Source: Dichetophora obliterata
Lineage: Eukaryota > Arthropoda > Insecta > Diptera > Sciomyzidae
Assembly (NCBI GenBank): GCA_963920525.1
Contig: OY986435.1
Coordinates: 179,708,266 to 179,772,265, forward strand
Reading direction: 5' to 3'
Length of the DNA: 64,000 bases
The notes under the pieces are model-generated. The model worked only from the letters and a program-made list of their open reading frames with translations. It was not told where the DNA came from and made no database searches. The position numbers and the translations under genes were made by a program. Below are positions 43,138 through 55,200 of the stretch, in pieces. How positions within the stretch are numbered: the stretch's first letter is position 1; each line of letters begins with the position of its first letter.

Positions 43138-44305
43138 TAAATTTTTATTTAAAGTTGTTTTCATTACTGCCTTTTTCTAACATGCATTCTCAAAAAGCAC
43201 TTCTAGGAGGCCTCTTTAAAGCCCTCAGAGAGGAAGGCCTAGAACATTTTCTTGTTTCATATAAAAAAGTAAATGGGCTTAGATATGAGTGCGGATGGGC
43301 TACAAAATCTATGTGATGGCCTGCTAATAGCGCTTCGAAGCTCTGCTTTTGTCCGCTGGGATTTAACAGATTCAAAATTTAGAAGAAAACAAAAGCTACT
43401 GATCGCTAATTTAATTTTTTCACCCACTCGATTTTGATCCCAAGAAAAAACGAAGAAAAGGTGCAGCAGCAAAAACAACAAAAAAATATATTTGTGTGTA
43501 TTTGATTGGAGATTTCCTTGTTGTTCCACCTTTTTTATGTTATTAAATGAAAATATTTAGTAAGCATTGCGTAAAATAAAACTTAATACATGCAAACCGT
43601 GCGAACGAGCGGGAAAGCAACAATCGGCACTCTGAATACCAGCGTATAAGTTGCTTTAAGCTGCTTGTTCGGCTGGCACTATACGCAATTTGAGCTTATT
43701 TCATATGATTGTATGTGCAGCGTTTTTTGGTTCGGCATAAGCGCACTCTTAACCCATTAAATGCCTGCGTTGCTTTAAAACAACGCTTATATTGAAAAAA
43801 ACTCAAAAATCAACGCATTTTGCTTTTGACTTGAAATTTGGGGGAGACTAGGTTAAACCTATTGACTCTTAAGGCAGTTAATAAACTTTCGAATTTCTTA
43901 AGGGGAGAGGTACCTTTCGAGTTACTGTAAAAATCCCCTTTTTAGACATTTCTTGGAACAGTTTACTAAACTTAAACAAAGCTGTTATTTAGCAAATTAT
44001 GACTAAAATGTAAAGCCAAAAGATCAAACTAAAGTTCAACAAATAAAAGCTCCACTTCAAGTGATCTTTCAACATTTTAAATACTTAGATATTTTTTTAA
44101 ATGGTGTTTCTTTAAAAACACCTGACAGGAAAACCACTCCCATGCCTTTTTTTAGTCTTTGTTCAAGTAAAAGTTAACTGTTTTGTCTTGAAAATACTAA
44201 ATCTGTTTTATTTTTGCATTATTGGGTGCAAAAAAGGTGAGAGAGAAAAAATGGTGTTACGGGAAAATCGAGTCTAAGGTTTTTGAGAGCTTGTAGCTCG
44301 TAAAC
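43138..44305. other. Non-coding, possibly host, interval
   Basis: No element ends. Minus-strand frames 43190-43375 and 43257-43529 have no recognisable motif. Confidence 0.35.
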
Positions 44306-44308
44306 TAA

Positions 44309-44460
44309 AGGCGGATTCACTGATCACCTTCAGCATGTTTTGCAAGTTTTTTTTATATGAAGTTTCTCTCAGAGAGAGAACTTGCTGCACGCTCTTCAAC
44401 TTGATTAACATTATTTTAATTCACACAAAAACTTGCTGAAGGCTATCAGTAAATCCAGCT
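44309..44460. mobile_element. PIF/Harbinger-like MITE, TAA target duplication
   Basis: Left AGGCGGATTCACTGATCACC and right (complement) AGCTGGATTTACTGATAGCC share most of 27 bases, both leading into TTCAGCA. TAA flanks each end (44306-44308 and 44461-44463). The body is 152 bp and non-coding. Confidence 0.7.
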
Positions 44461-44700
44461 TAATGGTTCAATTTTGCTGATTTCTTTTTTAAAAAGAATT
44501 TAATTCTGAAGTTTATTTCAGTGAATGATCCAATTTAATTATTAAATTTTTAAAGATATATATTAAATTTAGTTATTTTAAAAAGTCATGTCGGACGTTT
44601 TTTTTCTGGAATACCAGAATTTTAATTTTTTTTAAACTCAGAATTTGTATTGCAAAATAAGCAATTCCGACGAAATCACGTGTCGGCGGTTAATGAGTTG

Positions 44701-44833
44701 AGCGGGGTACACATTAGCGATCATGGTACACTCATGCTCGAGTTCTTTCTTGCGTTATTCAACAGTCATCCACAGAAATTTTCGTGGTTGCATTTTTGAG
44801 TGTCACTCAGGATCGTTAATGTGTACCCCGCTT
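44701..44833. mobile_element. 133-bp MITE with perfect 16-bp inverted repeats
   Basis: AGCGGGGTACACATTA at 44701-44716 is the exact complement of 44818-44833, and the match continues through CGATC after one mismatch. No clear target duplication. Confidence 0.8.
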
Positions 44834-45160
44834 TAGACAGCAACGAGCAACGTGGGTGTACTTCTGCTGCAAATATTTATCATGGGTGTACCACTATATG
44901 CTTTGTCAGAGGTGACAACAAATTTATGGGCGCCGAAAACGCTGTGACAAAAACTACGATTGGCTTTGTAAGTGCAAACGAACGAAGATGTCGAAGCAAA
45001 ACTCAGGCTGAAACTATTTGGCTCAACACCCACTTCTAGTGCAAAGCAAGCAATTTGTAAAATGCTAACACAATACCAACAATTGCAATGACAATAACAA
45101 TTCAATAACACCAGCACTAAAGTGAATAAGTTGTCGCATAAAACGTACATGCATGTTACT
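44834..45160. other. Unique-looking interval
   Basis: A minus-strand frame of 105 codons (44833-45150) and a plus-strand frame of 79 codons overlap here. Neither shows a family, and the upper one partly reads through the MITE end, so no gene is called. Confidence 0.35.
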
Positions 45161-45659
45161 CAGTGTTGCCAGGTTAGGGGATTTCCCCCTAGATTTAGGG
45201 GTTTTTTAAATGAGTTGAGGGATTTGAGGGGTAATAAATCTTTAGGGGTTTTTAGGGAGATTTAATGTTTTTTAGGGGTATTTGAAAAGTTGACATTTGG
45301 AAACAAAGTTACTTTTCCTTAAAATTAAGCTAAAAATTTAAGAAAATAAGGTATTTGTCTTCTTGGGAATTTCAGCAACACTTTATTAAGACAGCTGAAT
45401 TGGCAGCACTTGAATTAAATTACCAATCATTTCCCACTTCACTCCAAACTTGCTTCGCGCTTTACTTGCAATTGATTGATTCCGTGCACGGTTAAAAATC
45501 TTGGACTAAATTTTCAAATTTTTTGGATTACATATAGGACAACACTAAAAAAAGAATCCAAGGAAAAATTTAAAATTTTTCAATCCAATAAAGAATAGTT
45601 TTAAATCCGTAAAAGGTTTAAAAAAGCAATATAAATATCAACTTAAGATAAAAATCTTT

Positions 45660-45940
45660 TCTGACCAGTTTATGATTTTAACACACGTTCTCTGATGTGC
45701 TGGTCCAACACCTTATCCACTCGTCCAACTCATTTGTTAAGAAATTTAAGCTTATTTTGCATCATAACGAATGCAAGTAAGCTTGCAGTAAGTAAGCAAG
45801 CGAGCAGAAACGATGGTTCGAGACCCAGCTAAATTAAAGTAAAATAAAAAAATGTTCTAAACAGTTCGTGATTTGAACACACGTCCTCTGATGTGCTGGT
45901 CCAATACCTTATCCACACGTTCAACTCAGTTGTTAGCATA
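45660..45940 (-). repeat. Two tandem tRNA(Ser/Leu)-like units, ~193-bp spacing
   Basis: On the minus strand, GAGTTGGACGAGTGGATAAG (ending near 45740) and its copy ending near 45936 are each followed by GACCAGCACATCAGAG and a TTCAAATC-type B box. Between units the words AGCTGGGTCTCGAACC (complement of a perfect GGTTCGAGACC at 45815-45825) recur. The D-arm and anticodon-stem layout is that of a class II tRNA. A SINE or tRNA-derived satellite is more likely than functional tRNA genes, since no acceptor stem closes. Confidence 0.6.
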
Positions 45941-46084
45941 GTTTCGCTTGTTTTGAAAAAAATATAGACAAAAAAGATATGCCACCTTTCAAAAGTAAGA
46001 CTTCATTTTAAGATCATAAGAGAATTATGAAGCAACTTTTTGCTCTTGTTAAAGACGTCCAACAGCTCAGCACTTTAAATACAT

Positions 46085-49000
46085 GTTAATGTTAATGTTA
46101 ATGTTGTGTGGTGGAGATGCGTACTGCGACCTAAATGAGATCTATTGTACCTCCTTCTCAAAGCTCCGCTGGGTTTGCGGATTACAGAATTTCATCCAGC
46201 CCTATTTCTCTAATGAATTTGAGAATATTCTTAGGTTCAAGGGATGAAACCTGCTCTAGACTCAGCTCATAATTCCCCAGTGCTAGTTTACGCCTGCGAG
46301 CCACGGCGTCGCAGTTTGTAAGTAGGTGTATTGGAGTCTCCTCTGCTTTTTCACAGAAACGGCAGTTACTATCGGTCTCTATGCCCAATTTCATCAGGTG
46401 GTATTTCAGTTTACAGTGTCCTGTAAGGAACCCCGTTAGAATCCTAAGATTCGGTTTGCCTAAGCTTATGCACAATTTTGCTCTCCGAGTGTTAAAATCT
46501 CTGAGGAGCAATTTGGATTGTCTTAGCTTTGGGAGGCTTTTCCAAAGGTTTGAACGTTTATGCCTCTCCTCCCTTCTTAGTTCTTCTTTTATAGAATGTG
46601 TGCCCAATCCGCAGAATGGTTCTGGTCCTATAAATTTTGTGGCTGCACCCTGTCGCGCTAGACCATCGGCTTCTTCGTTACCCTGTATTCCTTTGTGTCC
46701 TGGGACCCAAAGTATAGTAACAGTGTTATTCTTGCCTAGCTCGTTGAGTTTTGTTAGGCATTCCCATGTTATTCTCGATGATATCTCACAGGAAACTAAT
46801 GCTTTGATTGCTGCTTGGCTGTCTGACATCACAACTATATCCTGACCTTTGTATTTACGGTCCAGATTGAATTGTGCACACAGCTGTATTGCTAGGATTT
46901 CCGCTTGGAAGATACTGGGTGTTGTCCCCATAGGTTCAAAGTGCTTGGTTCTTGGCCCGTACACCCCTGCGCCTATACCTTCCAATGTCTTGGACCCATC
47001 TGTATACCATGCTATACTATGTGGTTTCTTAACTTGCGATATCATCTCGCTGTCCCACTCTTTCTTGGTACTAAGCTTAATTCCGAAGTGTTTTTCGAAG
47101 TTATACCTTTTTACTATATCGTCTCTTGGTAGATCGATGTAGGGAGTCTGCTTTGCAATATCCTCCTTCTCTCTACTGCTGATAGTTTTACCTAAACCTG
47201 TCCCCTCTTTTGCAATGCCCAGCAGAGTTCGCTTGGCTACTCCCTCTATGACAAGGTGTAAGGGTGTTAGGTCCAGAATTACTTCTAGTGCTGCTGTAGG
47301 GCATGTCCTCATGGCCCCTGTGATGCATACACAGGCCAGTCTCTGCACCTTTGTTAGCATATTCCTCATTGTGGTTAGCTTGGTTCTCTCAGCCCATGCT
47401 ATTGCACCATATGTGAGGATGGGTCTCACCATCATTGTATACATCCAGCGGAGAATTGTTGGGTTACAACCCCAGCTTTTCCCCGCCAGGCTCCTACATA
47501 CCATGAGTGCGCGCGTTGCTTTGTTTATAGTTACCTCTGCATGTCTTCTCCAGAGAAGCTTTGAATCTAGTGTAAGTCCCAGATACTTTACTTCTCCTTT
47601 GAAGGGAATTTCAGTGCCATCCATTCTCATTGTTCGGAGGTTTGGCAGGCTTCTTTTGTTAGTAAAAGGTACTATGGTGGTTTTCGCTGGGTTGATACTT
47701 AATCCCACCGTGTTACACCACTCCTTTGTTACTGACAGTCCTCTCTGTATCAGGTTACAGAGTGTATCCTCGAACTTCCCTCTCGCTATTAAGGCGATGT
47801 CGTCTGCGTAACCCTGACATTTTATGCCATTCTCGGTTAGCATCGTTAATAATTCGTCCACAACAAGACTCCACAGCAGTGGAGAAAGGACTCCGCCTTG
47901 TGGGCAGCCTTTTGTTGTTTTGATTCTTTTAGTGGTGTTGCCCACTTTTGTTTCTGCAGTTCTAGTGCTAAGCATTTGGCATATCCATCTGCTGAGCATA
48001 TCACTTACTCCTTTTTTATGTAGAGACTTCTTCACAGCTTCGTGAGAAGTATTATCAAAGGCTCCCTCTATGTCTAGAAAGGCACAGAGTACGGTTTCTT
48101 TGTTTTTGAAAGCTGACTGGATGTTACTAGCCAACTGGTATAGAGCAGATTCTGTAGATCTACCCGCCCTATACGCGTGTTGACATGGGTGCATTGGTGC
48201 CTTCTCCAGAATCTCAGTTCTTAAATAGTTATCTATTACCTTTTCCATTGTTTTAAGTACAAATGAGGTAAGGCTAATGGGTCTAAACGACTTTGATAGC
48301 GTGTAGTCTATTTTCCCTACTTTTGGTATGAAGGTGACTATCGCCCTTCTCCATTTCCTTGGGATATAGCCCAGAGCAAGGCTGCTTCTAGTTATTTTTA
48401 CTAGGTGAGGCAATATAGTTTCTGCACCTTTTTGTAGAAGTGCAGGAAAGATGCCGTCTACACCTGCTGACTTGAATGGTTGAAAGGTTCTGAGTGCCCA
48501 ATCTAGACGAGCCTTAGTACAAATGCTCGTTGCGAGTTTCCATTCTTCTTGATTTGGAGTAATCTGCCTGTCTGCTGTCTCATACTCAGTTACCGGTGTG
48601 CTGCCCGGGAAATGAGTTTCTAGAAGGTGACTGGCTCGTTGCTCTTCTCTAAGCGTATAGCTTCCGTCTGGCAATAGAAGTGACATTCTTGTCTCCACTT
48701 TGCCTTTAGCCATTGCTTTGTGTATCCTGGCTGCGGCTGGCGTGGAAGAAATGTCTTCGCAGAAAGTTCTAAAGCTTTGTCTTTTGGCTTTTCTGATTTC
48801 TTTATTGTACTCCGTTAGAGTCGCCTTGTAGTTGTGCCATTCTCCGTTGCGCTTTGCGGCATTAAAACTACATCGCACCTTCTTTCGGAGTCTGGTTAAC
48901 TCAGCGCTCCACCAAGGAGTATGTTTTGTTCTTGCCTTGTGCCCTGTTGGGCAGCTAGATTCGTAGGCATTATATACTGCATTGTTTACCTGCTCTACAT

Positions 49001-49118
49001 AGCATTCAAGTTCTAGGATGTTACTAATTCTACTCCTAGCTTTTACGCTCTGTAGGTTTTCTTTCAGGGTGTTGGTGTAGTTGTCCCAACTGGTCTTAGT
49101 AAATACATAGTTGTCCCA
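46085..49118 (-). mobile_element. LOA-type LINE, young 5'-truncated copy
   Basis: ACTTTAAATACAT occurs at 46072-46084 and 49119-49131, a perfect 13-bp target duplication. The 3' end (left on the plus strand) has a GTTAAT repeat (46085-46104), the short tandem tail common in this group. The coding part has no stop from 49117 to 46182. The 5' part, with ORF1 and the endonuclease domain, is missing through truncation. The edge at 49090-49118 repeats TTGTCCCAAC, a small duplication at the truncation point. It sits inside the AGTGTTGCCAG-ended element. Confidence 0.92.
46182..49117 (-). CDS. LINE ORF2 C-terminal part: reverse transcriptase + RNase H
   Basis: One long open frame on the minus strand; the GTG at 48878 that a gene finder would use is internal, since coding continues upstream (TPWWSAELTRLRKK). 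Numbering from 48878: residues 30-130 are the basic pre-RT linker. RT follows with FRPISLTSFVLKTMEKVI, HAYRAGRSTESALYQLA, AFLDIEGAFDN, PQGGVLSPLLWSL and catalytic YADD near residue 357. RNase H starts at YTDGSK (about 625) with QAEILAIQL, MSDSQAAIKAL and WVPGHKGIQGNEEADGLA (about 725). A C-x2-C-x8-H-x4-C knuckle lies near 840. The enzyme would copy its RNA at a nicked chromosomal target. Without endonuclease and 5' end it cannot move by itself. RNase H indicates the I/LOA group; LOA is inferred by resemblance. Confidence 0.92.
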
Positions 49119-49260
49119 ACTTTAAATACATAGGCTTGCATTGCATCTGCACTGCTTTCAGTTTCCCCCTATAAAATTTTTGTATGTTTTTCGAAAAAAA
49201 ATTTTAGGGGGATTTGAAATCCAATGTAGGGGTAAATGGTGAAAGGCACCTGGCAACACT

Positions 49261-50645
49261 CGATATATTGCCACACATCCCAACACAACAAACATCGAAA
49301 GAGCAGGTACTTCTTTTTATGACAGCCACACTGCATTCCTAAAAGTGCAACGAAAAGACATACAAAATACAACAAATGACAATGGCGTTGCCACACAATT
49401 GATAGTCAAAGATTTTGAAAACAATTCATTTGACAAACAAGCTAATAACTGGTGCAAATAACTGGTAAAACATACATTTTTACAGGATCTGCATGAATAG
49501 AATTTAACGGTATGCAGCATTCAACAAAAATATCCAACCAACTCATTGTAATTGGTGTAAATTTTAGGCAAACAGTCATGTGTACAAACATAAAATACGA
49601 GTGCTGACCTAAATTGTATGAGATGGACATAATGGCATTCCCACCTAGATACTGTTATTGATATTGTTGTTGGAATGGCTGCAATGGCAGAACGCTCAAG
49701 TGCAGGCGCACAGCATCTATCAACAAGCACGCGTTTAGATTTAAAATTTGATGATCTTAAGTGCAGCCTACAGCTTAACAGTTAGGTCCGAACATGATCA
49801 AGTTGATCTATGATCCAAAAAAACTGCCCGCTCTAAATAAGTCGATAAACATTGCTATAAAATAACAATGCAATAAAAATTATTGTATAGTTTTAATTTT
49901 CTATTTTTAAACATTTTATTCGTAGATTCGTGTGTTCAAGTTATAGCCAGAATAAACGAAAATCTATTTCGTAAATTGGGATACATTAAAACGCCAAAAG
50001 TCATTAAATCAAAAAGCAAAAAATAGAAAAGTACGCATGCAGCTTAAGATCACTGTTGATATGTAGTTAGAAAATTATTTATTATACAATTATTTATTTG
50101 TAGCATCATCAAAATAGCAAGAGACCCGCATGTTATGAGCTGGTGAAATTCGTGCTTTTCTGTAATTTTTTCTGTGTTAAATTCCAAATACTTTCTGCGA
50201 TTAGCACAGCCACCGACACAATTTGACTCAACTTAATTAATCAACATGATTAAGTTTTATGTTTGTACTTATTATAATTTTTTTTCATTATCTTTTACTC
50301 TATTTGCCTGTTATTATGTTTTGGTGTTGCGCTTGATTATTGATGGACTAAATGATCGGTTCTGAGTTAGTGCTGTAAATAATCCAATTGCTGTTAATAA
50401 GCTAAGACCGATATCTTGTATCGGATTAAAACTAATGAAACTAAGTAATGCAATTCAAAATAAAATACTGTACAATAAGATTTATCGGTTTTTTAGTGCA
50501 AAGTAGAAGAATTCCAAGTGGCGACTAATAACAAATAACACTGAACATTAAAGGTTCACCGCTTTGGATTTCTACTTGGGTGGTTAAACGCACTGAAGTG
50601 CGTTATAATTTTATTCAACCCACTCACCCAGCTGTTGCATGGTAG
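49261..50645. other. Unique-looking non-coding interval
   Basis: Several short overlapping minus-strand frames (49169-49730) show no motif. Composition is balanced compared with its neighbours. No element ends found. It is a candidate for host sequence. Confidence 0.4.
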
Positions 50646-51716
50646 CTGCTAACTAGGGATGTGCAACTCGAAGTCGAAATAAGTCGAAAATCGACGTTTG
50701 CTTGAAAATTTTCGATTTTTGGCAATCGACTTTCTAATGTTGAAAAAAGTCGATAGTTGACTTTTACTTTCGACTTTTTTCATTTCATGCGAAACAAAAA
50801 TTTGGCACAACACTGAGACAGTGATGCCAGATTACTTTCCCATTGATAAAAATTGATAAAAATTGATAAAAAATTGCTTCATAATACTGAAACTTTATAC
50901 TTTCAGACAATTTTAAAAATCACAACTTAAATTACTTCAAGGGCTTATTGCCCCACTAATTTTTTTGATCTCATTTCCTTTTTATATGTTCAAATGGAAC
51001 AATAATGGCCTTATTTTGGTGATAAACGATTGTAAATTTATTTAAAAATAAGTTTTTATAATATTTTTTTAGCATTTAATTTCTTGTCGAGACCTTTTTG
51101 TGTGTTGACAGTTTTTTCAAGTAGCTTTTGACATCATTTTAGATTGAGAAATTCTTATAATTCTAAACGAATTTGAATTTTTTAATCACCAGAATAAGTC
51201 AATAAATATAAGAAGTATATTTTTATGTATTGTACATACTGTGAAAACTATGCTCGCGGACACCTTCCATAACTGGACACCTCCCACAAACGGACAAATA
51301 GACACAAGCCTAGACACAAGCTTTTCGTTACATTTTTAAGCAATCAACTATTAATACATTTTTTGAACTCAAGTAAATAAAGGTTGTTAGTATTTTTTGA
51401 TACATACATGACAACTTCCATAGCCGCAAAAATAAAACAACCATCAGTGTCGGGTTATGGGAGGTTTCACTATATATGGTTGTTTGTTTTTGTATTGTTT
51501 TGTTATTTTAACCTATTAACTGCGGTTGAGTATTTTTTTACCCATGAAAATGCTTCTGCAGAATTGATCATATCTCAGGATAGGTAACAGCACTTCTGTG
51601 AAGATAGCCCAAAAACGTCAGCCCAAGTTTTTGCCGAATTCGCCGCAAACCATATACAAATATTGAATTCGCCGCCATTTTACCAAAAATGTATGTTAAT
51701 TTGATAAATTTGTCAC

Positions 51717-53400
51717 ATCCTCTGCAAATTGTTATCAATCGTCCTTGATATATACAGCTTCGAACTAAAAAACTTAGTTAAGGTAAAAAATTTTTTTTTA
51801 AAAAACGAAAAAGTTATGGAAAATGAAAAGTTTCCATCCTGCATTTTTAGGCAGAAATGTATTTTGATGTGCCAAATCGAATGGCACTACGCTCAAGTCC
51901 TACTCTATCGTCCTTGGTACCTAAATTTGGACTTACGTGCAAAAAATCGTGATTTTTTTATGAAAGTAAGAATTGCACACCCCAAAACTTGCCCCAAACT
52001 AAAAGGTTCCATCCTGAATTTTTGATATGTGATGGAAGATAGCATACTGATTATATTAGGCCTTAATCCTAAAATTGCTATCTATCGTCCTTCATACTGT
52101 AAAATGGTATTGAAGTAAAATAATCACATCAGAAAAAAAAAATATTTTTAAAACTAAAAAAATATAGAAGCCAAAAAGGTTTCACTCCACATTTTTGTTG
52201 AAAAAGTGTATTTTTATGTGTTTAATTGAATGGCACTATGCTCATGTTCCATTCTATCGTCCTTGCTTCCTAAATTTTTGGATGAAAAGCAAACAATTGT
52301 GATTTTTTTTATGAAAGTAAGAAATCCACACCCCCAAAACTTGCCCCAAACTAAAAGGTTCCATCCTGAATTTTCGATATGTGATAGAAGATATCAAACT
52401 GATTATATTAGACATTAATCCCAAAATTGCTGTACATCGTCCTTCATACCGTAAAATGGTATTGAAGTAAAATAGTCACATCAGAAAAAAAAATTTTTTT
52501 TAAAAAGGAAAAAAATATAGAAACCAAAAAAGTTCCACTTAACATATTTGCTAAAAAAATATATTTTTATGTGTTTAATCGAATGGCACTATGCCCATGT
52601 TCCGTTCTATCGCCCTTGGTACCTACATTTGGGCTGAAGTGCAAAAAATTGTGATTTTTTTATGAAAGTAAGAATTCCACACCCCAAAAACTTGCCCCAA
52701 AACAAAAAGTTTCATCCTGAATTTTTGATATGTGATAGCAGATAGCAAACTGATTATATTAGTCCTTAATTCCGAAATTGCTATCTATCGTCCTTCATAC
52801 CGTAAAATGGTAAAAATAATCAGTTAAAAAATTTTATTTTTAAAACGAAAAAAAAAATATAAAAGGTGAAAAGATTTTTGTTAAAAAATGTACACTTATG
52901 TGCTTAATTGAACGGCACTATGCTCAAGTCCCGCTCTATCGTCCTTGGTACCTACATTTGGGCTGAAGTGCAAAAAATCGTGATTTTTTTATGAAATTAA
53001 GAATTCCACACCCCAAAGCTTGCCCCAAAACAAAAAGCTCCAGCCTGAATTTTTGATATGTGATAGCAGATAGCAAACTGATTATATTAGTCTTTAATCC
53101 CGAAATTGCTATCTATCGACCTTCATACCGTAAAATGGTATTGAAGTAAAATAATAGTTCAAAAAAAAAATTTTTAAAACGAAAAAATATAAAAGGCGAA
53201 AAGGTTTCACTCTACATTTTTGTTCAAAAATTTATATTTATGTGCTTAATCGAACGGCACTATGCTCAAGTCCCGCTCTATCGTCCTTGGTACATAAATT
53301 TGGGCGGAAGTGCAAAAAATTGTGATTTTTTTAAAAAAGTAAGAATTCCACACCCCAAAACTTACCCCATAACAAAAAGTTCCACCCTGTACATTTGAAC
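51717..53400. repeat. Tandem array, 4-5 units of ~330-353 bp
   Basis: CTATCGTCCTTGG-type words start at 51904, 52254, 52607, 52936 and 53278. Each unit also carries CCCCAAAACTTGCCCC, TTTTTGATATGTGATAG and TAAAATGGTATTGAAG. Parts of the unit recur inverted at 53398-53460 and 53665-53830. Small open frames repeat with the unit and are not genes. Confidence 0.9.
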
Positions 53401-53461
53401 AAAAATGTAGAGTGGAACCTTTATGGCTTCTTTATCTTTTTTCGTTTTAAAAACATTTACG

Positions 53462-53660
53462 TTAGTTTAGTTTAGTTAGAACAGTTAATTTTGTTCTTAC
53501 GAATCTAACGAACAAAATTAATTGTTCTAACTTTGACCTTAAGCTCAATAAACGATTTTAAAATATCAAACAACTAGAATTTGTATTTAAAATCAAGTAT
53601 GATTAAAACTATCAAACATTTAGAATTTATATTTAAATCATATAAAGTCAACATAAATAA
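53462..53660. repeat. Dispersed repeat with hairpin end, inside the array
   Basis: GTTAGAACAGTTAATTTTGTTC pairs with GAACAAAATTAATTGTTCTAAC, then ACTAGAATTTGTATTTAAAA follows. It separates the two inverted pieces of the satellite unit, so it probably inserted there. Confidence 0.7.
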
Positions 53661-54343
53661 ATTTTTTTTTCTGAAGTTATTATTTTACATCAAGACCATT
53701 TTACGTTACCAAGGTCGATAGAGCGGGACTTGAGCATAGCGCCAGTTAATGTGTTACATTAAAAAACATTTTCGAACAAAAATGTAGAATGGAACCTTTT
53801 CTACGTCTTTACTTTTTTCGTTAAAAAAAAAATTTAAATTCTGGCTTTCACACAAAAATATTTATTTTTTTCACTTCAGCCCATATTTTACTATTTAGGT
53901 TGTATTTTTTAATTATTATGTGTATTTTCTTAAATTTTTCCTTTTAAAAGAAATTATTTAGCTATTTTTTGCCACTTTAAATAAGCTGCGGCGAATGAAA
54001 ATGTTTGGGTCAAATTTTACGGCGAATTCAAAAGTTGGGCTGAGTTAAAAAATTTGGCATAAAGATTTTGGGCTAACTTCACACTGCTGGTAATAGATAT
54101 GTGTTTAACTTTTTGTTTGTTGCTTTAAGAAAACTTAGAGCTATAATTTGTTTTTGGAGTGCGTCAAGAAATTATTACGTTAACTACTACATTTTCAAAG
54201 TCAAAAGTGATTAACATTAAATATCAAAAAAATTTGTGTTATTATCATTTAAAAAAATTTTATATGTTAAAAAAATGCAAAAGCTCTCTTAGCCAATTTA
54301 CCAACTTTGAATGCTATTAACAGAAAATTTCTGATATAAAACT

Positions 54344-54565
54344 GTGCTGTCCGTCGTTGCAGAAGGCATTTGTGCCCATTTAGAACACGTTAACGACGGT
54401 TGGGTATTTTTATATCCAACTAATATTTTGACTACGGTGAAAGATACAAAGTTGAAATTTGATGTGGTAGTTCCTGTGATCAATATAAGAAAGCACATGA
54501 AATTTTTTAAAAATAGTACGAAGCGTTTGAGAGCCGCGGTTACTGGGTTAAACAAAAATTTTTAA
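54344..54565 (+). other. Unrecognised open frame inside the hAT element
   Basis: Seventy-three codons reading EGICAHLEHVNDGWVFLYPT and KDTKLKFDVVVPVINIRKHM, with plausible protein-like composition. It may be a scrap of the hAT transposase or of captured sequence. No family is recognised. Confidence 0.3.
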
Positions 54566-55059
54566 TAAATTTAAAAATACTAAAAGTTTTGTTTCATCTT
54601 ATTCACTTAGTTTCAATAAATGTATATGGAATCTAATTTTTTATAACAAATACTTATGTGTAAAACAGAGAAAAATGTTTTTAAGTCAGAGTCTATAATT
54701 CTTTTAGCTATAAAAAATATTGTATGTTTATGTTTACGAAAAGAAGTTATGTTTTTGGAAGATATTTTAGATTTTTGATTGACAGATAGTTCAGCAATTT
54801 TTCAACATTTTAAAAGGGAATTAAGATATGGAATTTTTTTTGTATGTTTGTGAGAAATGCTACATAAATATACTAGCTACAATGCTCTTCTCTAAACTTA
54901 TAAACGAAATCGCTTTTCAAAAACAAATAAATGCATAGGCAATTCTTGTTTCGCTAAATTTAAAAATTTAATTATATATTTTAGTGCGCGTCCCTTAAAC
55001 ATAGGAATTTATTTGCAAACAAATTATTTTTATTTGGGTTGTCGCCCAAAAATGTTTAT

Positions 55060-55200
55060 CAATTGTTGCAACTTCGGTGTCATCCAAAATGCAATTTTTT
55101 TGATGCTGTTCTCATAGCGAACAACTTACGAAATAGGCTTTCACCGGAACATCTTAACATGTTAATGGTTCCTTTAATTGTTCATTCACTTATGCACAAA
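55060..55200 (+). pseudogene. hAT transposase C-terminal scrap
   Basis: The frame reads DAVLIANNLRNRLSPEHLNM and LMVPLIVHSLMHKNI. The R-N-R-L-S-P-E-H-x-N-x-L motif is the last conserved block of Ac/hobo-type hAT transposases. It lies 270 bp inside the right end of the hAT element, the expected place. Confidence 0.7.

Larger units (their letters stand above)
45162..49260. mobile_element. hAT-like element containing a LOA-type LINE
   Basis: The ends AGTGTTGCCAGGT (45162-45174) and its exact complement (49248-49260) match over 13 bases. Inside both ends G-rich words TAGGGG and AGGGGGATTT recur. The same terminal motif ends the element at 40916-41715, which has a hAT duplication. No duplication is preserved here. 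Without the LINE the element is about 1.06 kb. Confidence 0.6.
51588..54089. mobile_element. Inverted-repeat element carrying a satellite array
   Basis: Left CAGCACTTCTGTGAAGATAG and right (complement) CAGCAGTGTGAAGTTAGCCC both continue into AGCCCAA and GAATTCGCCG words. GTAA flanks both ends (51584-51587 and 54090-54093), a possible 4-bp duplication. A 4-bp duplication would be compatible with several superfamilies; none is assigned. Confidence 0.65.

Noticed and set aside
46381..48045. Plus-strand frames of up to 198 codons
   Set aside because: All lie antisense to the intact LINE frame and show no family features.
51729..52418. Repeated short frames containing KVR-x-PHPK-like residues
   Set aside because: They recur with the ~350-bp satellite unit and change frame between units.
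51904..53400. CRISPR-like array
   Set aside because: Units are far too long (~330-353 bp), entirely repeated without unique spacers, and the genome is eukaryotic.
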